This document shows, one piece after another, positions 10,496 through 21,329 of a stretch of 64,000 nucleotides of DNA. Within the stretch, counting starts at the first letter, position 1, and every line of letters starts with the position of its first letter. The notes under the pieces are model-generated. The model saw only the letters and a list, made by a program, of their open reading frames with translations. It ran no database searches and was not told the DNA's origin. Origin of the DNA: Gnetum montanum. Lineage: Eukaryota; Streptophyta; Gnetopsida; Gnetales; Gnetaceae. Both the position numbers and the translations under genes were made by a program. The stretch covers positions 1,001,830-1,065,829 of the forward strand of contig MNCI01010116.1 in NCBI GenBank assembly GCA_015680685.1, written 5' to 3'.

Positions 10496-12110
10496 ATGTC
10501 TTCTTCACATAGGATCAATAATGCATTGTTTGATGAAAACTCTTGTAGGAGAAATGATAGGATCTAAACTGAAGAGAATTGAAGTGAACAACCTCAAGTG
10601 TGGATTTCATATGCTCATTTCCACTGTTACTACATGCAAGGACTATGTTCAACTAGTAAGATAATTCTAGAGGAGATTGAGGAAGTCCTAGGACAAGAAG
10701 GGCCTCAAGGCCTAGGACCTCCTCTAGACTTAGAAAATATAAATCAAGGGATGATGAAGGGAGATATAAGAGCCATGGTAATTCTCCTAGTTTCTCATCT
10801 TCCTCTTCCTCTTCAATGTCTAGTTCTAACAAAGATGAATGTACGTATAGAAATAGAGCTTCGCTATGGGATCAAGATAAAGACAGAAATCAAACTCGAA
10901 GGCAAAATCAAAGACATCAAAATGAGCATAGACAAGATCATCACAATCAGATGAATATAAATATAGATTATCACCATGACGTGTCTGATATAGATGAACC
11001 TTTTTTGGCTGCCATGGGCCTAACAAAAATTTGGGAGGTCATTCAAATACCTCAAAGACATCAAAGGGATAACTGCATCATATGGCTTAATATGGATAAC
11101 ATTCCTAAATTTAGGGGAGGCTATAATTTTGATCCACAACATCATTTACAAGCCTTCCATGATGCCTACGCCTTGAAAAACATTGAAAGTAAGTGGAAAA
11201 ATTGTAAGATCTTTCCTACAACACTAATGAACAAAGCTGAAAGTTGGTATAGATCATTGGAACTTGATTCCATTCATCAATGGTCGACAATGCTAGAACT
11301 CTTCAACGAAAAATACCAAACCTATGCAAGAGTGTCCAACTTGAGAAAAAAAATCCTAGGATGGAAGCAAGAAAATCATGAACCCTTAGATGTGGCCTTG
11401 GATAGATACTATTTGCTACTAAATAGATGTCCAAGCCATGATTTTTCTCAAAAAGAGCAACGTTTCCACATCATAGATGGGCTTCGTAATGAAACAAGGA
11501 GACCCTTGGGATTTATGCCCAAGGTCAATTATTCGAACTAAAATCCCATCAAATACAAAGGCTAATCGAGCAAGTACAAAAGAAAAAAAGACAACTACAT
11601 AAATGAGCAAATGTAGAGGAATATAATTAGGACCCAAATCTTCAAAAGAAGGGGATCCATATCTATGATGAGGAAAAAGAGGTAGCTCTGGATGAGGTGG
11701 TTTTACAACAAACCTTGCCAGTAAAAAAGTCTATCAATGAGCTTGAAGCAAGGATAGACAAGATGTGGGAGTTGATGAACAATAAAGTTACAACTTATGT
11801 GAAAACTATAGAGAATAGATTAATGCAACAAGAATCAAGTGATCAAAACAAGAAGAGGAAAAAGAACCAAGAAACATGAAGGAACACTTATCAATAAAAA
11901 GTAAAAATGGTTGAAGGAGAAGAGGCTATAGACTCAACCATAAAAGAGAATGATGGATGTGACATCTACCTATATGATCATCCAAAGGGCTATTTGCTAG
12001 TCATGTTACATCTATTTGAGTATTGGGATTTTTCTTTGAATACCAAGTTTGTACAAAAGAAAATGTGTAGGAAATTATCTTTCTCACAAGGTAATTATTG
12101 AAATTCCTAC
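10496..12110 (+). pseudogene. gag of element B
   Basis: Gag would form the particle that packages element RNA. The ATG at 10496 opens MSSSHRINNALFDEN. The longest clean frame (10816-11541) holds the retrotransposon Gag core: NIPKFRGGYNFDPQHHLQAF, KAESWYRSLELDSIHQWSTM, LFNEKYQTYARVSNLRKKIL and IIDGLRNETRRPLG. C and E give matching sequence. Frames at 11697-11879 and 11907-12101 continue it; the latter has GCDIYLYDHPKG where E keeps a CxxC-H-C zinc knuckle, so the finger is lost. Several stops and frameshifts interrupt it. A proline- and tyrosine-rich linker, also decayed, follows to about 12640. Confidence 0.85.
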
Positions 12111-12912
12111 AACCAATTGTACTATCTTAGTGGGACTTCTTATCATCCTCAAAAATACTATTAACTACAGTGGTAAAACCCACAATCGTGGGGGAGGCCA
12201 TTATCAAACCAATACTACCATTGCTACCAACTAGACTCGTATGAATATTATGTTCAACAACTTATTTCCCCAACTAGTTCTACTTCCTCTACCTTAAATC
12301 ACTACTACCACTCTTTGGAATATCATCAACCCACAACATCTTCTGAAGGATCACCACCTCATGCCTCTCATCCTTTGTCATATCCTCAATATTCTCATAC
12401 TTCCCTTCATCACATGTCACTACCAGTAACAAAAAAAGGTTTAGCATCACAATATCAATAGGAGAATCCCACTTGTGCTATAAAAATACATGGAAATGAT
12501 AATGCTAGTAGATCTCAACTACAAATTTGAAAACATCCTTTCTTTAGGGTAGTTTCCTCACATAAGCACAAAACTTGTAGACCTACTAGCACATCGAAAC
12601 CCACACAAGGCCAATCTGGTGCAACATTCTCTCTTACAAAAATGATGTTTTCTAATCATATGCAAAAGTGAACAACCATTACCACTCCAACATAGGATGA
12701 AAATAAAAACCTATCATTGTGGAGAGATAGAAAAATCCATGCATCACTAATAGTAAATGGTGCAATTGTGGGCCAAAAATTCAAAATATTAACACAACCC
12801 ATAATAAAGCCAAGGAACAAGTGTGTGAGAAAAAACTAGTCTATTTAGTAGCTACTAAACCAGAAAACACTAGTGGCTTGAAAATGAGAATATAAAACTG
12901 TTTCGAAGATGC

Positions 12913-13464
12913 ATGGAAGCAACTGATCCACTTATTAATTCTAGACTTAAGAAAATGGACCAAATAGAGGACTTAGACATAGATATCTTACACTTTGATT
13001 ATACACCAAAAAAGGATATTAAACATGGAGACCCAAGAATTAAAATAGAAAATCAAGAAGAAAAAGAAAACACATCTAAAACCCCTAAAACAAAGATACC
13101 TTCAAGTCTAGATGAAGATATGTCTTCGAATGATCCAAATGAGACTATCACCAATGTTAGATGTGCTACCACACACCTAACTAAACCAATAATAGTTAAG
13201 ATGAGAAATCAATGGTGTATAATTAGGGGATTATGTGGTCCATCTCTCGAATGTGTGGCTGTAAGCTTAGTCATGGGGGAGATTCTCCATCCTAGTTCAA
13301 GAACTAATAAGTGTTTTCACATTTTTTTTTACAATTTTTATCATTTTATTATTTCTCCAAAAAAAATTTTATTCTTAATATGTTTTCCATTTCTTGTTAT
13401 TTTTATTTTCTTTATAGTTTTCTTTTTTCTTCAGTCATTTTCTTTATGTTTTATGTTTTTTTAA
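12913..13464 (+). pseudogene. Charged ORF of unknown function in place of pol (B)
   Basis: The frame encodes up to 183 residues. The first 120 or so are strongly charged (LKKMDQIEDLDIDILHFDY, then a KEENTSKTPK-like stretch and SLDEDMSSNDPNETI). The tail is hydrophobic because it reads through a T-rich tract shared with D and E, so the real product would be shorter. It lies between the gag linker and the 3' region, where pol sits in E. I do not recognise the domain, and no second copy is in the window. It may be a chance frame in degraded sequence. Confidence 0.35.
13268..13460 (+). promoter_or_regulatory. PPT-like motif plus T-rich tract (B)
   Basis: TTAGTCATGGGGGAGATTC at 13268-13286 is followed by about 150 very T-rich bases. 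D has the same pair on the minus strand (motif 26243-26264) and E at 54883-55030, each just after the end of integrase. Here it marks where the 3' region begins although pol is missing. Confidence 0.5.
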
Positions 13465-13689
13465 TAATATTGCCAAGTCATGATGTAGAATTTAATGCTA
13501 TGTGTTGGGTTTTTGTGCTATGCTATCAAGATTATTGGATAAGTAATTGTGTAAAGCAATGAGACCACCTCATCCATCCCTCCAATTCTCTAAATAAAAA
13601 TGTCTTTTCTCATGGAAGAAATTTGGTTCTTCTTTCATGAAACTAAAATTAATCAATGATTTTTGTACCTTGAAAAAAGGGGAAACAAC

Positions 13690-15291
13690 CAAGTGGAAAT
13701 GGCAAAGGGTGTGACCTCAAGGGGACTTGTTGGATTGTCTTCTTAACTTCTTTTGTGTGGTTTATGACTCCTCATGGAATGCATCATCACTCCATTGTTA
13801 GCCAATAACAAGAAGCCAAAGTATTTACATAGTATGATTCCCATTCAAAATCATAAAAATATAACATAAAAAAAAATAATGGAAATTCAAAGCACACCCC
13901 TTAGACAAAATAACAAGCTACAAGAACTAGTTATGGGGTTGGAAAGACATGTTACCCATGCCTGAAGACGGTCCTCTAACTAAGGCCCTTCCTTCCTTCC
14001 TTCCTCTAACTAGTGATGATCATTCTTTGTGATGGTTGTGGTCTCATGGTGATCGACAGAAAGAAACACATCAATGCAAGGTCACTATTAATGGTATGGA
14101 CTTGGTTTGAAACTTGGACAGATAGGTATGCTAGTCATTTTAATCACACTTGACACAAGAACCTATTGCAAACATGGTTAAGTACCTTACATCCCTATCT
14201 CTACAATCCATTCTCATCCCATTATTGCGATTATGAGCCCAATGGTTTCATGTAGTATGGTATAACATAGTTGTGTGTTTTTTGAAATAAAGAAATTATC
14301 TACATTTAACTTCTAGGGTGCCCATAGACATCTCTAGAAGTGGTTATGCAAGGGCATTATGGTAGGAGCCTGCTTTGGGGAGGACCCACTTGCTTAACTT
14401 TTGTTGATCATGGCTTTGAACTAAACTTCATATCTTCTAAAACATCAATGATGGTTCTCTAAATTTATGCATGCTTTTGGCAGTACTTCTCATTCATTTC
14501 ATTAATTTTTCCTACTTTACTATTTCCATATCCATTAATATTTCTTTGCCATCTTATGAATCAAACCTTTGGTTTTAATTGTTCAAAAGCTAGTGCACTT
14601 TCAAAGTTATGCTTATTATTCATGGAATGCCCATTTGAAATTTTTGAAATTTTTTCAACATCCTATTTCAAACATCATGATAACTAATAGTAATTGATCA
14701 AAATAATGTAAACAGCTTAATGATTTTAGTTACCTCATAGCCTTGGGCATAGTACGCCGGCATCATCTTCTTCTTAAAACTAATGTTGATCCTTTAGTTT
14801 CTATAGGTGATGTTAAAAGGGATGCATAAGGAAGAAGGTCTTTTTCTAGGCACGAAAATGAAGCCAAGAGAGGAACAACAAAGGATATGTCATCGAAAAA
14901 TAGTAGCACATACAAGATAATGGCTCAAACATCACATGATTACTCAATCCATGGGACAATAAGAAGAAATTTCAGTCCATCCTTCAAGAACGTTCTACAT
15001 AACTAGAGAAGCATCAAAATAATAATCAAGGTTGGAAGTCTGCCACCGCTAGCGGCAATAAGAAGAATCATCTTAAATGGCTTTTTAAGGACCTCTGAAA
15101 ATTTTGTAATCTTCAATATTTGTCTAGTCTTTTTGTCACTTTGTCATTTTTTCTACATCCACTCAAATAAAATTTTGTAATGTGGCACTCAAAGTTAATC
15201 AATAGTTAGTTAGTCAATAATCCCATGCCTTTACAATATTTTGTAAAGAACCTATTCCTCCTTTTGTTCACTCGAGGATGAGTTTTCATTT
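13690..15291 (+). other. 3' non-coding region of element B
   Basis: Homologous to 1-1457 and 54900-56827. It has the conserved TCAAAGCACACCCCTTAGAC at about 13887-13906 and the GAGCCTGCTTTGGG block at 14366-14390. No gene is readable. A segment near 14870-15060 has more coding-like codons but no homologue that I can see here. Confidence 0.65.
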
Positions 15292-15304
15292 AGTTGTGGG
15301 GGTA
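15292..15304 (+). promoter_or_regulatory. 3' polypurine tract of B
   Basis: AGTTGTGGGGGTA directly precedes the 3' LTR start TGATGAATC, as in A and E. Confidence 0.8.
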
Positions 15305-16171
15305 TGATGAATCATATTTTGCTTAGGCCCCAATATTAGGTCCTTGATATCAAATCTCATGCTACATTATCGAATATCTAATATCGTGGGATGCATAACA
15401 CTTGGGCACATGATTCATAGTAGTTTTAACTCATTTGTTAATAGAGTAGCTAAACCCTTGCAGTTTTATTCCATAGTCTTAGAAAATAGTTAGTGAGTGC
15501 CTATAGTGTGGATTTGAGTTAGTTGTATATCTTATTTGAGTGGCAATGTACTTAGACATATTCAATGAATAGTAATAAGATCAAGATTGATTCTTATTCA
15601 TTGCATCACTTTGACTTAGATTAGATTTACTTTTGATACAATTTATATTCCATGTACTTAGTTAATATGTACATTTCATGCAAGTTAATCAATTGTTGGA
15701 ATGAGCACAATGAAATCAATTGTTGTAATGAGCATAATGAACTTCGAGCATGCATTTGCTTGGTAATCCCAGTAGCGTTATTGCTTACTTCGCCCAGTAG
15801 CGTAGCTTTTGGTAATCCCAGTAATGGATACATGGGTTCAAGACATGTACGACAAGCTAGAAATGAATACTCATCACCCATAGGCTAGTTTAGCCTTTAT
15901 CCTTCTATTGTTAGTTAGATTAAATAATTAATTTCTCTATTATCATTAGGAGTAGCATAAGGCCAAAACAATATCAACAATCATATACCTCACTTTGGAC
16001 TAAACTATACATGGCAAAGCTACCACTAGTCCAAGTGGAAAGATTACTAACTATGATCAAGGCATAATGATTTAGATACCACAACTAGTCTCATCCATAA
16101 AATTTGAATAGATTGTGTTTGAATGCTTGTGATTTGTATGGTTGGGTGTAGGGGATACCCACCACTCATCA
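15305..16171 (+). repeat. 3' LTR of element B
   Basis: This 867-base LTR pairs with 9497-10361. It keeps both ends and two GGTAATCCCAGTA units (15760-15825) but lacks the TATA box. TATAT follows, one base different from GATAT before the 5' LTR. Confidence 0.9.
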
Positions 16172-16186
16172 TATATCGATCCCACA

Positions 16187-17079
16187 TAATGAGCAGTGGA
16201 TAGACCCTATGCCTAGCCATACGAATTGTAAGCATTCATGCACAAGCTGATCAAATTCCATGGACTTAGCTACCTAAGTTGCTGATATTTATGAATAGTG
16301 AATCATATAGTGGTAAATTGTTGTCTTCTTGATCCACACTTGTATTTTCATTGTGTGTATAGTTAAGTAGCATTGAGGCATAATATGTTTATTTTTTATG
16401 ATTATTTCTTTATATGTTTCTTCTAATTACTAGATGATTAAATGAAGATTTAATGATTGAATTGATTAAATAATTAACTACTTTATTAATTAATTATTTA
16501 AACATAGAGTATCCGTTCCTACTTACCATACACATCTTGAACTTATATTAATGCTACTAAATTACCAAGTGCATACTACTAGGCGTACCAAGTATCCACT
16601 ACTAGGATTACCAAGGGTTAATACTTTATACTCGAAGTGGTCGTATTCATGTTTTTATGATTAATTATATTAATTAATTAAGAACATAAATGTAAATTTC
16701 ATGTAAAGTAAAGCACTAAAAAGTAAGATTAAACTAGTCCAAGTGCTATAATGAATGTAGGATGTTGCAATGGATGTAGGAACTCTTTTCATGCCAATGT
16801 GCCCAAGTATAGGAGCATTCGTATAAAATTCTATACACTTTTATAAATTCATGCTGTGGGCACTCAAAGGGAAAATATTCTAACTCTCAAAAGAAGAAAC
16901 TACAAGAGTTCAAGTAAGACTAAGATCGAAAGGTTCTATAAATGCAAAGGGTGTGTGCATTTATCTAGGCAACATCTGCATCAATGTCAATGTGCCTACA
17001 CCAATGCATCCTAGCATGCATCAATGGGGATATGACAATGGGCATGCATTGATGCAACCTGTATTATTATTGTTCATCA
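16187..17079 (-). repeat. 3' LTR of element D' (minus strand)
   Basis: In plus coordinates it starts TAATGAGCAG (TGATGAG with one change) and ends TGTTCATCA. Its layout matches LTR D (20312-21176), including CTCGAAGTGGTCGTA near 16634-16648. Repeated CATCAATG-type phrases fill the U3 end (16975-17060). TACCCTAACAACC at 17080 is the reversed polypurine tract. The TATA box is mutated. About 15 bases separate it from element B. Confidence 0.75.
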
Positions 17080-17214
17080 TACCCTAACAACCATTGAAAA
17101 TCATCCTTGAGTGAGCAAAATTGGGATCAAGTTTCTTACAAAATCTGTGAAAGTATGGAATTCTTAGACTATTCTTGGAGGTGGATGCTCATGTAGTTCA
17201 CATAGTCCTTCATC

Positions 17215-17523
17215 TCATTCTAATGTTGTTAGTGGATGAAGTTGCCCTATTATTGCTGTTGGAAGTTTAAAAGCATTAAGAAGTGCCTTCATTTTCTCCC
17301 ATTTTCTTTGTGGGTTGTACATGGTCCAGGTTACTTTGCCTATATGGGCTGGTGCAGGAATGTCCCATGGGCATGGTATTGAAGGAAATATTTCCTCTGT
17401 GTTGCCAAACCAGGCTATGAATATTTTGCATTGAATGTTAAATAGCTTCAAAAGGTTATACAACTCCTGGTAGTCATTCATCCTTTTTGCTAGGTTTTCA
17501 CCAATAAATTGGGTTTCACACAT
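17215..17523 (-). pseudogene. C-terminal piece of extra ORF (D')
   Basis: The frame contains ENLAKRMNDYQELYNLLKLF followed by CKIFIAWFGN. The matching part of D (21330-21700) has KNLAKRMNDYKEL and a KLFAAWFVN-like segment. So this is the end of the extra ORF that lies between pol and the 3' LTR in D. Its first codon follows directly and in frame after a TAG that ends the gag-linker frame of C (17524-18222). The join looks like a deletion that fused two elements. Function is unknown; the longer D copy is partly coiled-coil-like. Confidence 0.65.
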
Positions 17524-19379
17524 CTAATTATAGTAAGCATAGTGGGGCAATTTGTAAGATGTGGTTCTCAGGTAAAGAGTTGACCCACTATGATGTTTGT
17601 GACTATAAGATGGTATGCAAGGATCGGGATGTTGCTCTCCATGGCTATGTTCATTGGGCCATATGGTTGTTGGAGTGTTAATTGGTGGCCCTGATGAAGT
17701 AACATGAGGTGTTGGGTTCAAAGATAAGGGTGCACCATAGGGTTGGACTTGTGTGGAGTTGGAGGATGCAGTGGCCTTGAAATTGTGTTGTCCCTTCCTA
17801 GGGTCATTTCTAAAGAAGGGATGCCTTCGATGTTGTTGAGGTCTCTCACTGTTGTTGGCAATAGTAGCACAAGTAACATTCGAAGGTTGTTGTTGTGGTG
17901 CAAGCACCTTAGGAACAGTTGGTGGCAATGTAGAAGAAGGGAAAAGATGAGAATGTTGAAAATTAGGAGAAGTTCTTCGTACACAAGGTGGTGGTTGTGT
18001 TGAGGACATGGACGATAGTATTGAGGAGAATGATAATGCGGTGAGATAGAGTATGTTGGCCCAGTTGGAGAAATAGGGTATTGGACTAGATAAACATTTG
18101 GATTTGGATGATATGAAGGGTGTCTCCAGTTTAGGGATGGCTTCCCCCATGACTGGGATTGTTGCCACTGTGATCAAACACAGTATCTCTATATGAACTC
18201 GAGATGTAATGTGCTTCTCCAATGGTCATATAAATGTAACAAGATTGGGCATTGGCCCTTGGGGTGATTGTATAGGAAAATGTTGCATTCATACGTGTGA
18301 TTGGTAGTTGAGCTCTTATTTTCCTTATCCCTTCTTTCCAATTGTCTACTGATACTTTGTCCTGCTTCTTGGGTTGTTAAAACTCTATCTCCAATAATAT
18401 CGATATATTCTCCACACTTTTTATGTGTCCATTCCAACATCTTATTAATCTTTGCCATGACTTTCTCTAATGATAGTTGTATTGGCAAAGATGGTTCTTC
18501 CCCCTTGTGGTAGGTTGATTTCTCATTTTTGTGATTATGGACCTTTGTTAAGTTGAGATTTTGGTCTTGTTGATCTTTTTGAACACTCTTCCATCTAGCC
18601 ATTTCTCCTTCTTCTTTTGCTACCTACTTAATAAGCTCTTGGACTTGATGGGTTTGTAGTTCGTATAGTTGACCTTGGGCATACATCCCTAGGGTTTCTC
18701 TTGTTTCATCACAAAGCCCATCAATGATATGATACATTAGCCTTTCCTCAGAGAACTCATGGCCTAGATAGTTGTTTAATAGTGCATAATATCTTTCTAA
18801 GGCCATGTCCAAGGGTTCATGTTGTTCTTGTTTCCACTCTTGGATTTGTTTCCTCAAGGATGACACTCTTGCGTAGGTTTGATATCTTTCACTAAAGAGT
18901 TCTACCATTGTTGGCCAGCATCGTATGGAATTTGGTTTTAATGATTTATACCATACTTTTTCTTGGCCAACGAGTGTCATAGGAAAGAGCTTGAGTTTTT
19001 GCCAACCGTTATCAATGTTGTTCCATGTGTAGGCATCGTAGAAGGCTTGTAAATGTTGTTGTGGATCTAAGTCATAGCCTCTTGAGAAATTAGGGAAGTT
19101 ATTTAAATCGAGCCTAGGTAGACGGCTCTCTTTACGATGCCTATGGGAGACTTGAACAGCCTCTTGTATTTGTGTTAGGCTTGTAGTGGCCAGTGGGGGT
19201 TCATCATCATCGGGTAAGTTATGCTTTCATGTGTTGGGATGACATTGCTTTTGTTTATGTTTATAAGAAACCCCCACCTTGGGTTGCATACTCCAATCTT
19301 CATTGTCATATAGTTCATTGGTTCTCCAATGAATTTCCTCACTAGGTGTGCCATTATTATAGTCTTGTAGGAGAGCCAT
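17524..19379 (-). pseudogene. gag and proline-rich linker of element C
   Basis: This is the best-kept gag in the window. Reading down from the ATG at 19379, one frame carries MALLQDYNNGTPSEEIHW, NFPNFSRGYDLDPQQHLQAF, MTLVGQEKVWYKSLKPNSIR, LFSERYQTYARVSSLRKQI and MYHIIDGLCDETRETLG, with few stops before about 18190. It then shows YECNIFLYNHPKGQCP, a zinc knuckle with the second cysteine changed to phenylalanine. The frame at 17524-18222 continues as a Pro/Ser/His-rich linker with QQQPSNVTC and HPFFRNDPRKG, like the linker of E before its protease. No protease or pol follows. Confidence 0.85.
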
Positions 19380-19498
19380 GGTTGTGAAATTGTGTGTGAA
19401 TTCGTATGTGACTTTTGGTAATTATTTTTCTAAAAGATATATCATTAATTCCTATACAGAAACCTTGTATGATATAACTAATCTAGATAACTAGCACC

Positions 19499-19517
19499 AT
19501 CCTTGACAATGGTGCTA
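19499..19517 (-). promoter_or_regulatory. Primer binding site, tRNA-Asp type (C)
   Basis: Minus-strand TAGCACCATTGTCAAGGAT starts one base inside the LTR edge, with the same one-base spacer as in B. It matches the tRNA-Asp complement at 13 of 19 positions and every difference is a transition. The leader GCTAGTTATCTAGATTA follows, as it does in B. Confidence 0.75.
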
Positions 19518-19518
19518 A

Positions 19519-20311
19519 TGATGAGTGGCGAGGTACCCCTACACTCAACCATATGAATACAAGCGTTACACGCGCGATCCGGTCGAACACCGCAGACGGA
19601 CTAGTTGTGGAATCTAGACAGTTAACCTTAAGTTGTAGTTTATTGTCTTTCCATCTGGACTAGTATTAGCTTTGTCACATATGGTTTAGTCTAGAGTGGG
19701 GTGTATGATGTGTTTCTATGCTAATGCTACTCCTGAAGGCAATGGAAAATGATATTGACTAAGCTAAGGGAGAGAGGGTGAGAGAGAGTATAAACTAGCC
19801 TAAGTGCGATGAGCATCCATTCCTCAATCATCCGTACACATCTTGGACCTTGTGCACAACTACCATTGGGATTACCAAGCACAGATCCTAGGTATGCTGC
19901 TGGGTTACCAAGTAGTCACACTTAAATGCTTGTAATCAAGTCGTACTCATTCCGTGTTTAACAGGAGTTTAGGGTAAGAAGAGATTAACTAAGAAAGCAG
20001 TAAATAAAAATTAAGTAAATAATTAAGGTAAGTGAATGCTACAATTATGAAGTAATCTTAATATTTACTTCTGATCATATGCGTGTCCAAGTACGTCACA
20101 CTCGAATGAAGGTGTTGTACAATTACAATCACCACATTGTGGGCATACACTAGGAGGAAAAGGGTTGAGAGAAAAACTACATAAAAATTAACACTAAAAA
20201 TAAGAACTGAAAAACTATCTATCAGAACTGTTTACCTCTTATTTATAGATGAGGAGACAGGCTGCAATATCGCGTACGCGATATCGCAATTGACCAAATG
20301 GCAACTCATCA
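19519..20311 (-). repeat. 5' LTR of element C (minus strand)
   Basis: It spans 793 bases between TGATGAGTGG and CAACTCATCA in plus coordinates. U3 holds GCAATATCGC (20264-20273) and GCGATATCGC (20278-20287), 14 bases apart as in LTR A. A minus-strand TATAAATA lies at 20240-20247. LTR A is its closest relative in the window. No matching 3' LTR of the same subtype is present. Confidence 0.8.
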
Positions 20312-21176
20312 CATGCCCAACCATACAAACCACAAAGTGTTCACACATGATCCGATTAAATTCCAAGGACTTATAGCCTTCTAAGTACACTAGTTCTTGG
20401 AAGTGAAACTAATCATTACAATTATTGTCTTCCCACACTTGTGAGTACAAGGGTATGGTTAAATATAATTGAGGCATATGATTTTTATTAGTTTTATGTT
20501 TTTGTGTTCTAAGTCACCTAAGAATAAAGAATAATGAATAAAGGTAATTAATACTAAATTAATCTAACTAGCTAACACTTTCCTAATCCTAGTGTAAGCA
20601 TCTGTTCCCACTTTCCATACACATCTAGAACACGTATGATGCTACTGAGTTACCAAACATTAAGTGTTACTGGGTTTACCGAGCATTACCCATATGCTCA
20701 AAGTGGTCGTGCTTATGTGTTTTAATTAATCACTATTTAATCTAACTTAATTAATTAATTACTTAAAACATTCAAGGAATTTGCTTAAAATATTAAATGC
20801 ATAAAGGAAATAATTAATCTATTTCAAAGTGCTGCAAAGTTTATTAGAAAGCTCACCTTTATTGTTGCACACATTGTAGTGCTCAGGAACAACAATGCTT
20901 GAATAAAGATCTATACACTCTTTAACTTCTATTGCAAGTAGTTAGAAAATATTCTAACTTTTGAATGACAAAATTGCAAGAGCTTCATTACAACTATGAG
21001 GCTTGATTCCATAAATACAATTGAAGGCATACATTTATAGGTAAAAAAATGGGCCTCATAGATGGGTACATCTCAATAGGTCAAACCCCACGTTGATGGG
21101 ATCACATCGATAGGATCTCGATTATGGGATGCATCAATAGCATTTCATCAACACAGCCAACCATGATGCTTCATCA
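20312..21176 (-). repeat. 3' LTR of element D (minus strand)
   Basis: It ends GCTTCATCA at 21176 next to the reversed purine tract TATCTCCATGATTG. It aligns with LTR D' and shares CTCAAAGTGGTCGTGC near 20697. U3 repeats ATC-GATGGGATC-like phrases. The outer end begins CATGCCCAACCATAC instead of TGATGAGTGG and so is truncated. A minus-strand TATAAAT lies near 21033-21039. Confidence 0.75.
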
Positions 21177-21329
21177 TATCTCCATGATTGAATAAAAACT
21201 TGTACTTGAGTTCTTTACAAAATTTTGGAAGGTATTTTAGTATTTAGGACAACAAAATTAAACACCAAAATAAAATTGACAAACATAATTCCTTAGATGA
21301 TGCAAAAATGTTGAAGAAGATTAAATGAT

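Larger units (their letters stand above)
9497..16171 (+). mobile_element. Element B, Athila-like element lacking pol
   Basis: Two LTRs of 865 and 867 bases face the same way and enclose a PBS, gag, an unknown charged ORF, the family's 3' non-coding region and a polypurine tract. GATAT before the 5' LTR and TATAT after the 3' LTR form a likely 5-base target duplication with one mismatch. No protease, RT, RNase H or integrase sequence is present between gag and the 3' region, so the element would depend on enzymes from a relative such as E. The two LTRs are visibly diverged, so the insertion is old. Confidence 0.85.

Noticed and set aside
17743-18003. Plus-strand frame opposite the gag linker of C
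   Set aside because: It is the shadow of the proline-rich minus-strand linker; composition (many W, R, L) fits antisense reading.
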